The position numbers were made by a program, and so were the translations under genes. A stretch of DNA of 64,000 bases from an uncultured Myxococcales bacterium (GTDB lineage: Bacteria; Myxococcota; Myxococcia; Myxococcales; Myxococcaceae): contig CALJKW010000016.1 of assembly GCA_937980205.1 (NCBI GenBank), forward strand, positions 62,001-126,000. The letters run 5' to 3'. The notes under the pieces are model-generated. The model worked only from the letters and a program-made list of their open reading frames with translations, did no database searches and was not told where the DNA came from. Within the stretch, counting starts at the first letter, position 1, and each line of letters starts with the position of its first letter. Positions 55,820 through 64,000 of this stretch are shown piece by piece.

Positions 55820-57703
55820 CTACAGCTTCTCGACGCGCACCGCCGCGGCCTTGAACTCGGCGGTGCCCGACTTCGGATCCGTGGCGTCGATGGTGAGCTG
55901 ATTGACGTCGACCTCGTCGGGGAAGTGCAGCGTCATGAACGTGAGGCCGGGCTTCAAACCGTCGTCGACGCCGACGTTCACCTCGACCGAGCCCCGGCGC
56001 GACACCACCCGGACGCGATCTCCCGCCTGCACGCCGAGCTTCGCCGCATCACTCGGGTGCAGATCGATCGTCTCGCGCTGGCGCAGCGGGGACGTGAACG
56101 CCCGCGACTGCACACCGGTGTTGTACGAGTCGAGCCGGCGGCCCGTCGTCAGCCGCAGCGGGAACGAGGAGTCGAGCTTGTCGACCGGCGGGCTCTGGTG
56201 GACCACCTGGAACGGAGCCTTCGGGCCGCGCACGGGCTCCTCCCACAGCCGGCCGTGCAGGAACGGAGAGCCGGGGTCGTTCTCGTCGGCGCAGGGCCAC
56301 TGGATGCCGCCGAGCTTCTCCAGCCGCTCGTACGACATGCCCCGGTGCATCGGCGAGAGCGACCTCATCTCGTCCCACATCGCCTTCGCGGTGGGCTCGC
56401 CCAGGTCGTAGCCGAGCCGCTTCGAGAGCGCGGCGATGATCTCGATGTCGTCGCGCGCCTGCCCGGGCGGCTGCACGGCCTTGCGCACGCGCTGCACGCG
56501 CCGCTCGCTGTTCGTGAACGTGCCCTCGGCCTCGCAGAACGACGCGGTCGCGGGCAGCACGACGTGCGCGAGCTCGCACGTCTTCGTCATCACGATGTCC
56601 TGCGCGATGAGGCACTCGAGGCCGGTGAGCAGCTCGTGGCAGTGTCGCGCGTCGGCCTCGCTCTGCGCCGGGTTCTCGCCGATGACGTAGAGCGCGGTGA
56701 GCTCCTTGTGCTCCATCGCGTGGAACATCTCGGTGAGGTGCCAGCCGGTCTGCTTCGGAAACCTGCGGCCCCACTTCTGCTCGAAGGTGGCGCGAATCGC
56801 GTCGTCCTCGACGTTCTGGAAGCCGGGCAGGCGGCCGGGCAGGGCGCCCGAGTCGCCTCCGCCCTGCACGTTGTTCTGGCCGCGCAGCGGGTTGAGCCCC
56901 GAGCCCCACTTGCCGACGTGGCCGGTGAGCAGCCCCAGGTTGATGAGCGAGAACACGTTGTCGACGGCGTTGTGATGCTCGGTGATGCCGAGCGTCCAGC
57001 AGATCATCGCGCGGTCGGCCTTCGCGAAGTCGCGCGCGGCGCGGCGGATGAGCTCGGCGTCGATGCCCGTCTCGCGCACGACGCGCTCGAGCGGGTACTG
57101 CGCGACGTTGGCGGCGAACGCGTCGAAGCCTTCGGTCGCGCGCGAGATGAACGCGCGGTTCTCGAGCCCCTCGTCGAGGATGATCTTCGCCATGCCGTTC
57201 GAGAGCGAGATGTCCGAGCCGACGTCGACGGGCAGCCAGCCGTCGGCCCACTCGCACGTCGAGGTGCGGCGCGGGTCGACGACGTACAGCTTCGCGCCGC
57301 GGCGCACCGCCTTGAGCACGTGGTGAAAGAAGATCGGGTGCGTCTCGCGGGCATTGCTGCCCCAGAGGAGAATGACGTCCGTCTCCTCGACCTCGCGGTA
57401 CGAGCTCGTCCCGCCGCCTGCTCCGAAGACCGTCGCCAGACCGACGACGCTGGGGGCGTGTCAGGTTCTGTTGCAGCTGTCGATGTTGTTGCTGCCGATG
57501 GCCGCGCGCAGGAACTTCTGCGCCGCGTAGTTCACCTCGTTGGTGGCCTTCGAGCAGCTGAAGATGCCGATGCTCTGCGGCCCCCAGCGCTTCTTGCTCG
57601 CCAGCAGACCCTCTGCCGCGGCGTCGAGGGCCTCATCCCACGTCGCCTCGCGCAAGCGGCCGTTCACGCGCACCATCGGGGTCGTCAGTCTGGGGAGGCT
57701 CAT
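55820..57703 (-). CDS. Formate dehydrogenase catalytic subunit, selenocysteine-containing, lacking its N-terminal Fe4S4 domain
   Basis: 627 residues if UGA 57463-57461 is read as selenocysteine (residue 81). The context DSCNRT-U-HAPSVVGL matches the active site of E. coli FdhF (CARV-U-HGPSV). The frame continues past UGA through TSSYREVEETDVILLWGSNA, then RGQNNVQGGGDSGALPG and a C-terminal molybdopterin-binding domain. It starts MSLPRLTTPMVRVNGR, equivalent to the point just after the Fe4S4 domain in FdhF. That domain is encoded at 53002-53829 instead. Cytoplasmic, oxidises formate to CO2 via Mo/W-bis-PGD. Confidence 0.88.
57431..57463 (-). promoter_or_regulatory. Bacterial SECIS element with its UGA codon
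   Basis: UGA is at 57463-57461. After 11 bases (CACGCCCCCAG) comes CGUCGUC (57449-57443), loop GGUCU (57442-57438) and GGCGACG (57437-57431), pairing over seven positions with one U-G. The GGUCU loop begins 18 bases after UGA, the same distance and sequence as in E. coli fdhF from memory. It should bind SelB and recode UGA as Sec. Confidence 0.85.
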
Positions 57704-57752
57704 GGCCTGCGCAAGCTACGCCGTTCCGTACGGTAAGCTCAATGCTCGAGCC

Positions 57753-58220
57753 ATGCTGGCGCTGACCCTGTTCGCTGCCCTCGTGACGACGCAGGCTGAA
57801 GACGCGCCGCTCGAGCGGTCGATCGAGTCGATGACGCGCGGCGAGCTCAAGGCCGAGTACGCGCTCCTCGAACAGAAGCGGCCCGGCATCGGTGGGCCGA
57901 TCACCATGATCGCGGTCGGCGCCGGCCTCGTCGGCTACGGGACCCTGCTCTTGTTCATCACGCCGGGGCCCGGCGGCATCGGCAGCTCGTTCAGCAGCCG
58001 GAACCCGATCGGCTACCTGTTCGTCGGGATGATCATGCTCGGCGTCGCGCTGCTGGCGCCCGGCAGCTGGTTGGCGTGGACGAGACGTGTCGAACGAGCC
58101 GAGTACGGAGACCGGATGGACGCCATCACCGAGCGGCTGCAGGCGATGGAGGCTGCGGACAGCTCCGCCGAACGCCGCGCGGGACCGAAGCGGCGCGAGG
58201 GGTTCGTGCCTCAGCTTTGA
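57753..58220 (+). CDS. Small membrane protein of unknown function
   Basis: 155 residues. N-terminal signal-like segment MLALTLFAALVTTQA, then two membrane helices (about 50-70 and 85-112) and a charged, coiled-coil-prone tail (VERAEYGDRMDAITERLQAM). Lies on the plus strand between the formate dehydrogenase operon and fdhD, divergent from the former and overlapping the end of fdhD by ten bases. No family recognised. Confidence 0.65.
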   Translation: MLALTLFAALVTTQAEDAPLERSIESMTRGELKAEYALLEQKRPGIGGPITMIAVGAGLVGYGTLLLFITPGPGGIGSSFSSRNPIGYLFVGMIMLGVALLAPGSWLAWTRRVERAEYGDRMDAITERLQAMEAADSSAERRAGPKRREGFVPQL

Positions 58221-59044
58221 GAAGGGCCGATGCGCTCGCCGTGCGCGTAGACGTTGAAGTGGCCGTCGCGCACGAAGGTGGCCAGCGTGAGGTTGAGCCG
58301 CTGGGCGAGATCGATGGCGAGCGAGCTGGCGGCCGAGACGCTCGCGACGACGGCGAGGCGCGCCGCGGCGGCCTTCTGCACCATCTCGAAGCTGGCGCGC
58401 CCGCTGACGACGAGGACGGCGGGCTCTCCGGCGCCGCGCCTCGCCGGCACGCGGCCGGCCTGGAGCAGCGCGCCGACGGCCTTGTCGACGGCGTTGTGGC
58501 GGCCCACGTCCTCGGCCGAAGAGACGATCTCGCCCGAGGCGGTGAGCACGGCGGCGCAGTGGACTCCGCCGGTGAGCGCGAAGTTGGGCTGCACGGTACG
58601 CAAGAGCTCGGGGGCGCGCGCGATGACCGAGGCGGGAACCTCGTCTCCGTCGGGCACCGGGCCGAGGCGCGCGACGAGGTCGTCGATGCTGCGGCGGCCG
58701 CAGACTCCGCAGGCAGACGTGGTGAGCGTGCCGCGCCGAGAGGCGTCGAGCTTCTCGAGCGTCAGCTTCGCGCCGCTCGCGGGGGTGAGCTCGACGACGT
58801 TGCCGTAGCCTTCGTCTGAGGGCTTGCCGCAGTACGCGACGGTGCCGACGTCGGCCGCGCTCTGGATGATGCCCTCGGAGAGCAGGAAGCCCAGGACGAG
58901 CTTCGGGTCGTCTCCGGGCGTGCGCATGGTGACGGCGATGGTGTCGCCGAGGATGCGGATCTCGAGCGGCTCTTCGACGGCGACGCGGTCGTCCTGCGGC
59001 GTGGTGTTTCCGCGGACGACGGGTCGGGTGGTGACGCCCTTCAC
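58211..59044 (-). CDS. fdhD: Formate dehydrogenase accessory sulfurtransferase FdhD
   Basis: 277 residues, GTG start. VEEPLEIRILGD, CGVCGRRSIDD (the persulfide-carrying Cys pair) and SSAEDVGRHNAVDKAVG are FdhD signatures. FdhD moves sulfur from IscS to the molybdenum cofactor of formate dehydrogenase, so it matures the enzyme at 53002-57703. Both lie on the minus strand, separated by one plus-strand gene. The exact start is uncertain; the GTG at 59044 gives VKGVTTRPVVRG. Confidence 0.92.
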   Translation of the reverse strand: MKGVTTRPVVRGNTTPQDDRVAVEEPLEIRILGDTIAVTMRTPGDDPKLVLGFLLSEGIIQSAADVGTVAYCGKPSDEGYGNVVELTPASGAKLTLEKLDASRRGTLTTSACGVCGRRSIDDLVARLGPVPDGDEVPASVIARAPELLRTVQPNFALTGGVHCAAVLTASGEIVSSAEDVGRHNAVDKAVGALLQAGRVPARRGAGEPAVLVVSGRASFEMVQKAAAARLAVVASVSAASSLAIDLAQRLNLTLATFVRDGHFNVYAHGERIGPSQS

Positions 59045-59222
59045 GCGGCGGCTCCGCGGGCTTCGACGCGGTCGAGCTCCTGCTGGAAGACGGCCGACCC
59101 GCTCCGCGTCGGGAGGACGAACGGCACGCTTCGCCGCGTCGCGGGAAGGTCGGCAGTGCGCTTGCCGTCGGGACGGCCGAACAAGGGCATCGCCGAGGGA
59201 ACTTAGGATAGGGTGCGCCGCC

Positions 59223-60209
59223 ATGCGCGCTCTCGTCCTCTGGCTGGTGGCAGTGGTGGTCGCTGTCGTCGTCGTCGCGTGTAGCGGGAAGCAGCCCTGC
59301 GGGGCGGCGAACTGCGGCACCTGCTGTGATTCCGCCACCGACACGTGCGTGAGCGCGGTGAGCACGTCGGCGTGCGGCGCGGCAGGCAACACCTGTCGGG
59401 CCTGCTCGACCGGCGAGATCTGCTCCAGCGGAGCGTGCGTGCGCGCCAGCTCAGGCGGTGGCAGCGGGACGGGCGGAAGCTCCGGCACCGGCGGTGGCAC
59501 GAGCGGCACCGGCGGCGGCTCGACCGCGACGGGCGGCGGCAGCAGCGGCACCGGCGGCGGCGCGAGCGGGACCGGCGGCGGCAGCGGCACCGGCGGAAGC
59601 GGCGGCGCGGGAGGGTCGGGCGGCATCACGTGCCCTGGCGGCGCGCTCCCGGCGATGGTGCCGATCGACTTCCCGGCGACGTGCACGATCCCCACGCCGT
59701 GCGGCGGCAATCCGTCGGGCAAGTACGACTACACCGCGGCGTGCATCGGCCAGGACGAGTTCCAATCCTTCATCACGCAAGTCGAGTCCGTCTGCATGGC
59801 GGGCTCCGTGACCGTGACGGGGTTCGACGGCGGCGTGCAGGGCTTCGCGTTCTTCCAGAACGGCCAGGTCTGCCGCACCGCACAGGGCAACGTGACGGTG
59901 TACGCGTCGATCACCGGCCAGTGCGTGCAGTTCTGCTCCTTTGTCGGCATGGGCATCGCGCAGCAGGGCTACGTCGGCAGCTGCGCGGTGAACGGCACGA
60001 GCTGCGACTGTGTCGCGACGCGTGTCATCAACATCTCGAACATGATGAGCCCGTACACGACGGACTCGACGTCGCTGACCCTCACGAGCACCGGCGCGCA
60101 CTACGAGACGTGCCTCACCGGCAACGTGCTCACGACGCGGCAGCTCGACGCGGGCACGGCCGGAGCGATGGGACGCGAGCTCGGCACCGCCACGCTCACC
60201 AAGCCGTGA
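59223..60209 (+). CDS. Cys-rich lipoprotein with Gly/Ser/Thr repeat linker
   Basis: 328 residues. Lipobox VVACSG (acylated Cys about 20). Then a Cys-rich segment (CGAANCGTCCDSATDTC, about 25-75), a linker of GGGSGTGG-type repeats (about 78-135), and a C-terminal domain with about ten Cys and no recognised family. This plan is common among myxobacterial surface lipoproteins. The linker DNA (59455-59625) is a near-tandem GGCGGC repeat and prone to length change. Confidence 0.8.
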   Translation: MRALVLWLVAVVVAVVVVACSGKQPCGAANCGTCCDSATDTCVSAVSTSACGAAGNTCRACSTGEICSSGACVRASSGGGSGTGGSSGTGGGTSGTGGGSTATGGGSSGTGGGASGTGGGSGTGGSGGAGGSGGITCPGGALPAMVPIDFPATCTIPTPCGGNPSGKYDYTAACIGQDEFQSFITQVESVCMAGSVTVTGFDGGVQGFAFFQNGQVCRTAQGNVTVYASITGQCVQFCSFVGMGIAQQGYVGSCAVNGTSCDCVATRVINISNMMSPYTTDSTSLTLTSTGAHYETCLTGNVLTTRQLDAGTAGAMGRELGTATLTKP

Positions 60210-60394
60210 AGGTCGTCGCGCCGCTGGTGTTCTGCTCGCTGCTGCTCATCGCGGCAGCGAGCTTCCTGGCGCCGCCGCAGTGGAAGTGGCCGATCATCGG
60301 AGTCATCGCCTTCTTCGCGTTCTTCATCAGCACGCGAATCATCGCGCGGCTGATCGGTGAGGAGACCGAGCGGCGCTTCGACGGGAAGAAGTGA
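60206..60394 (+). CDS. Small two-helix membrane protein
   Basis: 62 residues, GTG start overlapping the previous stop (GTGA). Two hydrophobic helices (about 3-21 and 28-48), then a charged tail IGEETERRFDGKK. Probably coupled in translation to the Cys-rich lipoprotein. Function unknown. Confidence 0.6.
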   Translation: MKVVAPLVFCSLLLIAAASFLAPPQWKWPIIGVIAFFAFFISTRIIARLIGEETERRFDGKK

Positions 60395-60400
60395 CGGGCG

Positions 60401-61093
60401 TCAGTACGACTCGTAGTCCTTCTTCTTCTTCTTCACCGGGTTGCTGAGCCGGCCTTCCTTGAAGATCTCGACGCGGTTCGCGCCCGGAGCGTTCAGCCCC
60501 TTCGCGTACCCGACGAGCGGCTTGGCCTCGGGCGGGTGGTAGATGACGCGGATCTTCGGGCTCGACGGCAGCGAGCCGATGTTCGCGTCGACCAGCAGGT
60601 AGACGGTCTTCTCGACCGGGTTCAGCCGCTCGGTGTCGTTGCGCGCGTCCATCTCGACGAGCTCGGTGCCCTGGTCGGCCGACGTCGCGTCTTCCCCGAA
60701 CTGCTTCACCTTGATCTTCAGCGTCGAGAGCGAGGACTCGGACTTGTACTCGCGCGTGCCCTGGATGGTGATGGCGAGATCGGCGCCGGTCTCGGGCGCG
60801 TCTTTCCCCTTCTCTCCGGCGGGCAGCTTGAGGCCCGTGCGCTTGTCGTTGTCGGTGTCGAGGAAGATGGTCGCGTTCGCGCAGCGGTTCCTGCAGGCCT
60901 CGCCCCACGGCTCTTTGTTGAAGTCGACCTTGAAGGCGTAGTCGCTGCCCTGCGGGCCGACCGTGATGGAGGTCGCGACCGGACGATCTTCCTCGTCGCC
61001 GGGAGGGGCCTTGTAGGTGATGCACGGCTTCTCCATCGCGGCGGCGGCGAGGCTTGTGAGGCACGCGAGAAGGAGAGCGCAACGCATCGGCAT
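60401..61093 (-). CDS. Secreted or periplasmic protein of unknown function
   Basis: 230 residues. Signal peptide MPMRCALLLACLTSLAAAA. The mature protein is beta-rich with an acidic loop FLDTDNDKRTG that resembles Ca-binding DxDxD motifs. C-terminus has a run of five Lys (VKKKKKDYESY). Start may be the Met at 61093 or at 61087. No family recognised. Convergent with the small membrane protein. Confidence 0.7.
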   Translation of the reverse strand: MPMRCALLLACLTSLAAAAMEKPCITYKAPPGDEEDRPVATSITVGPQGSDYAFKVDFNKEPWGEACRNRCANATIFLDTDNDKRTGLKLPAGEKGKDAPETGADLAITIQGTREYKSESSLSTLKIKVKQFGEDATSADQGTELVEMDARNDTERLNPVEKTVYLLVDANIGSLPSSPKIRVIYHPPEAKPLVGYAKGLNAPGANRVEIFKEGRLSNPVKKKKKDYESY

Positions 61094-61112
61094 ATCGGTT
61101 ACGAAATCAGGA

Positions 61113-61763
61113 ATGCTCTACGTACGCCAGATGACGTTGGGGCCGATGAAGAATTTCGTCTACCTGGTCGGCGCCCGTGACGCCGAAGAGGTGGCCGTCA
61201 TCGACCCGGCCTGGGACGTGCCCGCCATCTTCGACACCGCGGCCGCCGACGGGAAGAGGGTCAGCGCCGCCGTGGTCAGCCATCACCACTACGATCACGT
61301 GAACGGCTTGCCCGACCTGCTCGCCCGCGCCGACGTGCCCGTCTACGCGCAGAAGGCCGAGGTCGACTTTGCCGACGTGCTGCGTGAGCTCGGGTCGGCG
61401 GTGCGGCCCGTCGGGCCCGGGGACGTCGTGAAGGTCGGGCCGCTGGAGCTCAAGCTCATTCACACGCCGGGGCATACGCCGGGCTCGCAGTGCGTGTACT
61501 GCGGCGGGGCGCTCGTCAGCGGCGACACCGTGTTCGTGAATGCGTGCGGGCGGTGCGACTTTCCCGGAGGCTCGCCGGAGCAGATGTTCGACTCGCTGCA
61601 CCGCGTGCTCGGCGGGCTGCCCAACGAGACGGTGCTGTACCCCGGGCATGACTATGGGGATGTGCCCGTGTCGTCGCTCGGTCGCGAGCGGGAGCAGAAC
61701 CCGTACTTCAGGCTTGGAGAGGTCGGTGAGTTTCTGGCGTACCGGATGAGGCCGAGGCGGTAG
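61113..61763 (+). CDS. Metallo-beta-lactamase-fold hydrolase, glyoxalase II-like
   Basis: 216 residues. HHHYDHVNG, HTPGHTPGS, SGDTVF and YPGHDYGD supply the two-metal site of the HxHxDH family. VNACGRCDFPGGS resembles the GR-x-D-F/L-PGG element of hydroxyacylglutathione hydrolases and persulfide dioxygenases. Substrate not assignable. ATG 61113 chosen over an upstream in-frame start that overlaps the divergent gene. Confidence 0.82.
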   Translation: MLYVRQMTLGPMKNFVYLVGARDAEEVAVIDPAWDVPAIFDTAAADGKRVSAAVVSHHHYDHVNGLPDLLARADVPVYAQKAEVDFADVLRELGSAVRPVGPGDVVKVGPLELKLIHTPGHTPGSQCVYCGGALVSGDTVFVNACGRCDFPGGSPEQMFDSLHRVLGGLPNETVLYPGHDYGDVPVSSLGREREQNPYFRLGEVGEFLAYRMRPRR

Positions 61764-61799
61764 CGGGATCGGGCCGGGGCCGGCCTGAAGGGGCTCGGG

Positions 61800-62543
61800 C
61801 TATGTGCTGCGCCGCAGTGGCAGGTCTCGCAGCGCTGCCAGCGGGTCGCGCGGCGCCGTACGCTTGAGCGCCAGGTACGCGCCGTAGCCCACGATGCCGA
61901 GGCTCATCACCGTCCACACCAGCGCCCAGAAGACTGCGGGGATGTGGCTGGTCGACGCCAGGATCGCGGCGTCGCTCTGCCCGCGGACCGCCGAGTTCCA
62001 GAGGTCGTCCTTGAGGTCCATCACCGAGTACAGCGCCGTGAACGACGCGATGAACAGGTTCACGCTCGCCGCGACGTCGTTGGGCAGGAACTTCGCGCCG
62101 GCGGCGAACAGCGCGGCCATGCCGAGGCAGAAGCCGAGCGTGAAGAGATCGCGGCCGTACAGCAGCGCGATGAGCGTGAGCCACACCGCGGCCACGCCGA
62201 GCATGCGCTTGCCCCAGTTGAGGCGGAACGTGAGCAGGAGCAGCAGCGCGCCGATGATCGCGGCGCCCACGTAGCCGCCCGAGCTCACGATGACGCGCGC
62301 GAAGTAGCCGTCCGGAATCATCGAGAGGCAGTCGCCCGACTGGTCCGCCGCGATGTGAATCTGGTTCACGCTGCCGCCGACGATGAGCGACGCCAGCGCG
62401 TGGCCGGTCTCGTGGCCCGCGACCGCGAGCAGCTTGAGCGGGGTGAGGAAGGGCAGCTCCCACGCCGCCACGCCGAGCACGACACAGGCGATCAGCGCGA
62501 TCAGGCGCTTCACGTCGAGACGGGCGCGGCTGGGCATGAGCAC
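61800..62543 (-). CDS. M50-like membrane metalloprotease homologue
   Basis: 247 residues with about six membrane segments. AGHETGHALASLIVGG carries the HExxH zinc motif in the first half, as in M50 site-2 proteases and M50B-like proteins. A second metal ligand is not obvious. Start may be Met at 62543 or 62537. The gap before the convergent MBL gene (61764-61799) is GGGCCGGGGCCGG-type low-complexity sequence. Confidence 0.7.
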   Translation of the reverse strand: MLMPSRARLDVKRLIALIACVVLGVAAWELPFLTPLKLLAVAGHETGHALASLIVGGSVNQIHIAADQSGDCLSMIPDGYFARVIVSSGGYVGAAIIGALLLLLTFRLNWGKRMLGVAAVWLTLIALLYGRDLFTLGFCLGMAALFAAGAKFLPNDVAASVNLFIASFTALYSVMDLKDDLWNSAVRGQSDAAILASTSHIPAVFWALVWTVMSLGIVGYGAYLALKRTAPRDPLAALRDLPLRRST

Positions 62544-62580
62544 GCGAAGTGTAACCGCCGGAAGGCGTAGTGTGTTCCGT

Positions 62581-62740
62581 ATGCAGGGGCCGCAGGTCGA
62601 ATACGTGCCGCACTTCGCCGACGGCGACGCCCTGCTCCCGGTGGTGGCCGCGGTGCTGCCGCCCGATGCTCCCGGCGTGGGCGAAGGGCGGCCCGAACGC
62701 GCGCGTGTACTTCCGCTACGCGCTCACGACTCCGGCGTGA
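62581..62740 (+). pseudogene. Possible frameshifted gene remnant
   Basis: ATG 62581 opens MQGPQVEYVPHFADGDALLP, which reads like a normal protein start. Near 62670-62685 the plausible coding frame appears to shift to one giving WAKGGPNARVYFRYALTTPA and a stop at 62738-62740. The first frame itself runs on into the convergent gene. A short remnant of a longer gene, perhaps AlkB-like at its N-terminus (VEYVPHF), is one reading; chance is another. Confidence 0.3.
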
Positions 62741-64000
62741 ACGGCATCGAGCGCAGCCGCTTGCCCGTCAGCGCGAAGACCGCGTTCGCGATCGCCGGCG
62801 GAGTCACCGGCACCATCAGCTCGCCCACTCCGGTCGGCTTCTCGGTGCTCGGCACGATGTGCGTCTCGATCACCGGACACTCGCTCATGCGCACGACCGG
62901 GTAGTCGTGGAAGTTGCCCTGCTGCACGCGGCCCTTGTCGATCGTGATCTTCTGCTTGAGCGCCATCGACATGCCGAAGACCGCGCCGGACTCGAGCTGC
63001 GCCTTCACCAGCCCGGGGTTGACGACCTGGCCGCAGTCGATCGCGAGCACCAGCCGGTGCACGACGATCGCGCCTTCGTTCATCGAGACCTCGGCGACGG
63101 CGGCCGCCCACGAGCCGAAGCTGTGGTGCTGCGCGATGCCGCGCGCGCGGCCCTCGGCGAGCTTGCTGCCCCAGCCGGCCTCGCGCGCCGCCAGCTCGAG
63201 GACCCCCAGGTTGCGCGGCGCCTTCGCGAGCATCGAGCGGCGGAACTCGAACGGGTCGCGGCCCGCGAGCGCGGCGAGCTCGTCGACGAAGCTCTCGACG
63301 ATGAAGCCGTTGTGCGAGTGGCCGACGCTGCGCAGGAAGCCGAGCGGCACGCCGGGGTCGTCGTTGATCCACCGCACGTTCACGTTGCCGACGTCGTACG
63401 CGAACGTCGCCGCGCCTTCGGTGGCGGTGGCGTCGCCCATCGTGTTCTTCATCAGGCTCGTCATCGCGCCGCCGGCGAGCGTCTTGAGCTTGTCGGGCGC
63501 CGCGTACGGGAAGATGTGGCTCACGAACTGCGGCACGACCTGCGCGAGGATCGAGGCGGACACGATCTTGTGCTCCCAGAACGCGACCTCGCCGCTCTCG
63601 GTGACGCCGCCCTCGAGCACGTTGTACGCGGCCGGGCGGTAGACGCTGTGGCGCGTGTCGTCTTCGCGTGACCACACGACCTTCACCGGCGCGCCCGCGG
63701 CCTTCGAGAGGAACACCGCCTCGGCGACCCAGTCCTGCGCGGCTCTACGGCCGAAGCCTCCGCCGAGCAGCGTCTGGTGCACGAAGACCTGGTCGACGTG
63801 CAGGCCGGTGAGCTCGGCCGCGACGGCCTGCGTCGAGCCGGCGCCTTGCGTCGGCGCCCAGACGTCGCAGCGGTCCGCCTGCACGTGTGCGGTGCAGTTC
63901 ATCGGCTCCATTGGAGCGTGCGCGAGCCACGGCACCTCGTAGACGGCGCTGACCGTCTTGGCGGCGAGCTTCCTGCCGGTCTCGATGCTGCCGGCCGCGC
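62724..64000 (-). CDS. Xanthine dehydrogenase-family molybdenum subunit, IorB-like, C-terminal part (runs off the right edge)
   Basis: The open frame enters from the right edge and ends at 62724 (425 codons visible). HAPMEPMNCTAH, QTLLGGGFGRRAAQD and GVGELMVPVTPPAIANAVF are the molybdopterin-binding motifs of the isoquinoline 1-oxidoreductase beta branch of the CoxL/XdhB family. The N-terminal half and the [2Fe-2S] partner (IorA) would lie outside the window. Upstream of residue EVPWLAHAP the frame continues (KLAAKTVSAVY), so the gene is cut by the window and not truncated. Confidence 0.88.
   Translation of the reverse strand, partial: AAGSIETGRKLAAKTVSAVYEVPWLAHAPMEPMNCTAHVQADRCDVWAPTQGAGSTQAVAAELTGLHVDQVFVHQTLLGGGFGRRAAQDWVAEAVFLSKAAGAPVKVVWSREDDTRHSVYRPAAYNVLEGGVTESGEVAFWEHKIVSASILAQVVPQFVSHIFPYAAPDKLKTLAGGAMTSLMKNTMGDATATEGAATFAYDVGNVNVRWINDDPGVPLGFLRSVGHSHNGFIVESFVDELAALAGRDPFEFRRSMLAKAPRNLGVLELAAREAGWGSKLAEGRARGIAQHHSFGSWAAAVAEVSMNEGAIVVHRLVLAIDCGQVVNPGLVKAQLESGAVFGMSMALKQKITIDKGRVQQGNFHDYPVVRMSECPVIETHIVPSTEKPTGVGELMVPVTPPAIANAVFALTGKRLRSMPFTPES

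Noticed and set aside
57461..57463. Nonsense mutation splitting the formate dehydrogenase gene
   Set aside because: The frame is intact on both sides, the TGA is at the known Sec position, and an fdhF-like hairpin follows at the right distance.
59045..59722. N-terminal extension of fdhD with Pro-rich sequence
   Set aside because: It is the antisense reading of the Gly-rich repeat in the lipoprotein gene; FdhD homology begins near 59044.

Overview
The window is GC-rich bacterial chromosome, gene-dense on both strands, with no rRNA, tRNA, insertion sequence, prophage or CRISPR array that I can see. Gene content and order point to a myxobacterium (phylum Myxococcota). The evidence is a full type IV pilus (T4P) locus that includes the myxobacterial PilG/PilH/PilI set, a second pilus two-component pair, an SgmX-like TPR protein after efp-accB-accC, a CarF/PEDS1-type plasmalogen desaturase, and Cys/Gly-rich lipoproteins. 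The run pilB to sgmX follows the Myxococcus xanthus order as I remember it. I could not run a comparison.

Layout. 1-2231: a Pro-rich partial gene, a small lipoprotein and trmB (all -), divergent from ribF (+). 2271-9578: pilB, pilT, pilC, pilS and pilR (+). 9652-15308: a minus-strand block, pilA, pilG, pilH, pilI, a polytopic GT-C-like membrane protein and a second PilA-like pilin. A sigma-54 type promoter lies upstream of pilA. 15507-25209: pilD, pilS2, pilR2, a small XRE-type regulator behind a 33-bp AT-rich palindrome, then pilM-N-O-P-Q. 25223-33185: a lipoprotein, a Roadblock-like protein, efp, accB, accC, an SgmX-like protein and an ExeA-type ATPase. 33198-41551: a TamB-like protein, a large Omp85 protein and a PlsC-type acyltransferase. 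A minus-strand group follows (spinster-like MFS, Ppx/GppA, Cys-rich protein, class V aminotransferase, GNAT), divergent from a KAS III gene. 46974-50108: tolQ-tolR-tolA-tolB (-), without pal. 50207-52064: a lipoprotein and murI. 52121-59044: carF and a formate dehydrogenase module with fdhD. 59223-64000: lipoproteins, small membrane proteins, an MBL hydrolase, an M50-like protein, a broken reading frame and a partial xanthine dehydrogenase-family large subunit.

How the genes work together. PilB/PilT power extension and retraction through PilC. PilM-N-O-P aligns the motor with the PilQ secretin. PilD processes the two pilins. PilS/PilR should act on the sigma-54 promoter of pilA. SgmX in M. 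xanthus couples the polarity GTPase MglA to the pilus machine. The TamB/Omp85/acyltransferase/spinster-like MFS group suggests envelope lipid and outer-membrane biogenesis, and Tol adds envelope constriction.

The most unusual item is the formate dehydrogenase. The molybdenum-binding chain carries an in-frame UGA at the active-site position, followed by a hairpin with the spacing and loop of the E. coli fdhF SECIS element. The Fe4S4 domain that normally starts this chain is encoded two genes downstream, at the C-terminus of a separate ferredoxin-type subunit. Together with a NuoE-NuoF fusion this would form a three-chain, NAD-linked, selenocysteine-containing enzyme with a split, permuted large subunit.
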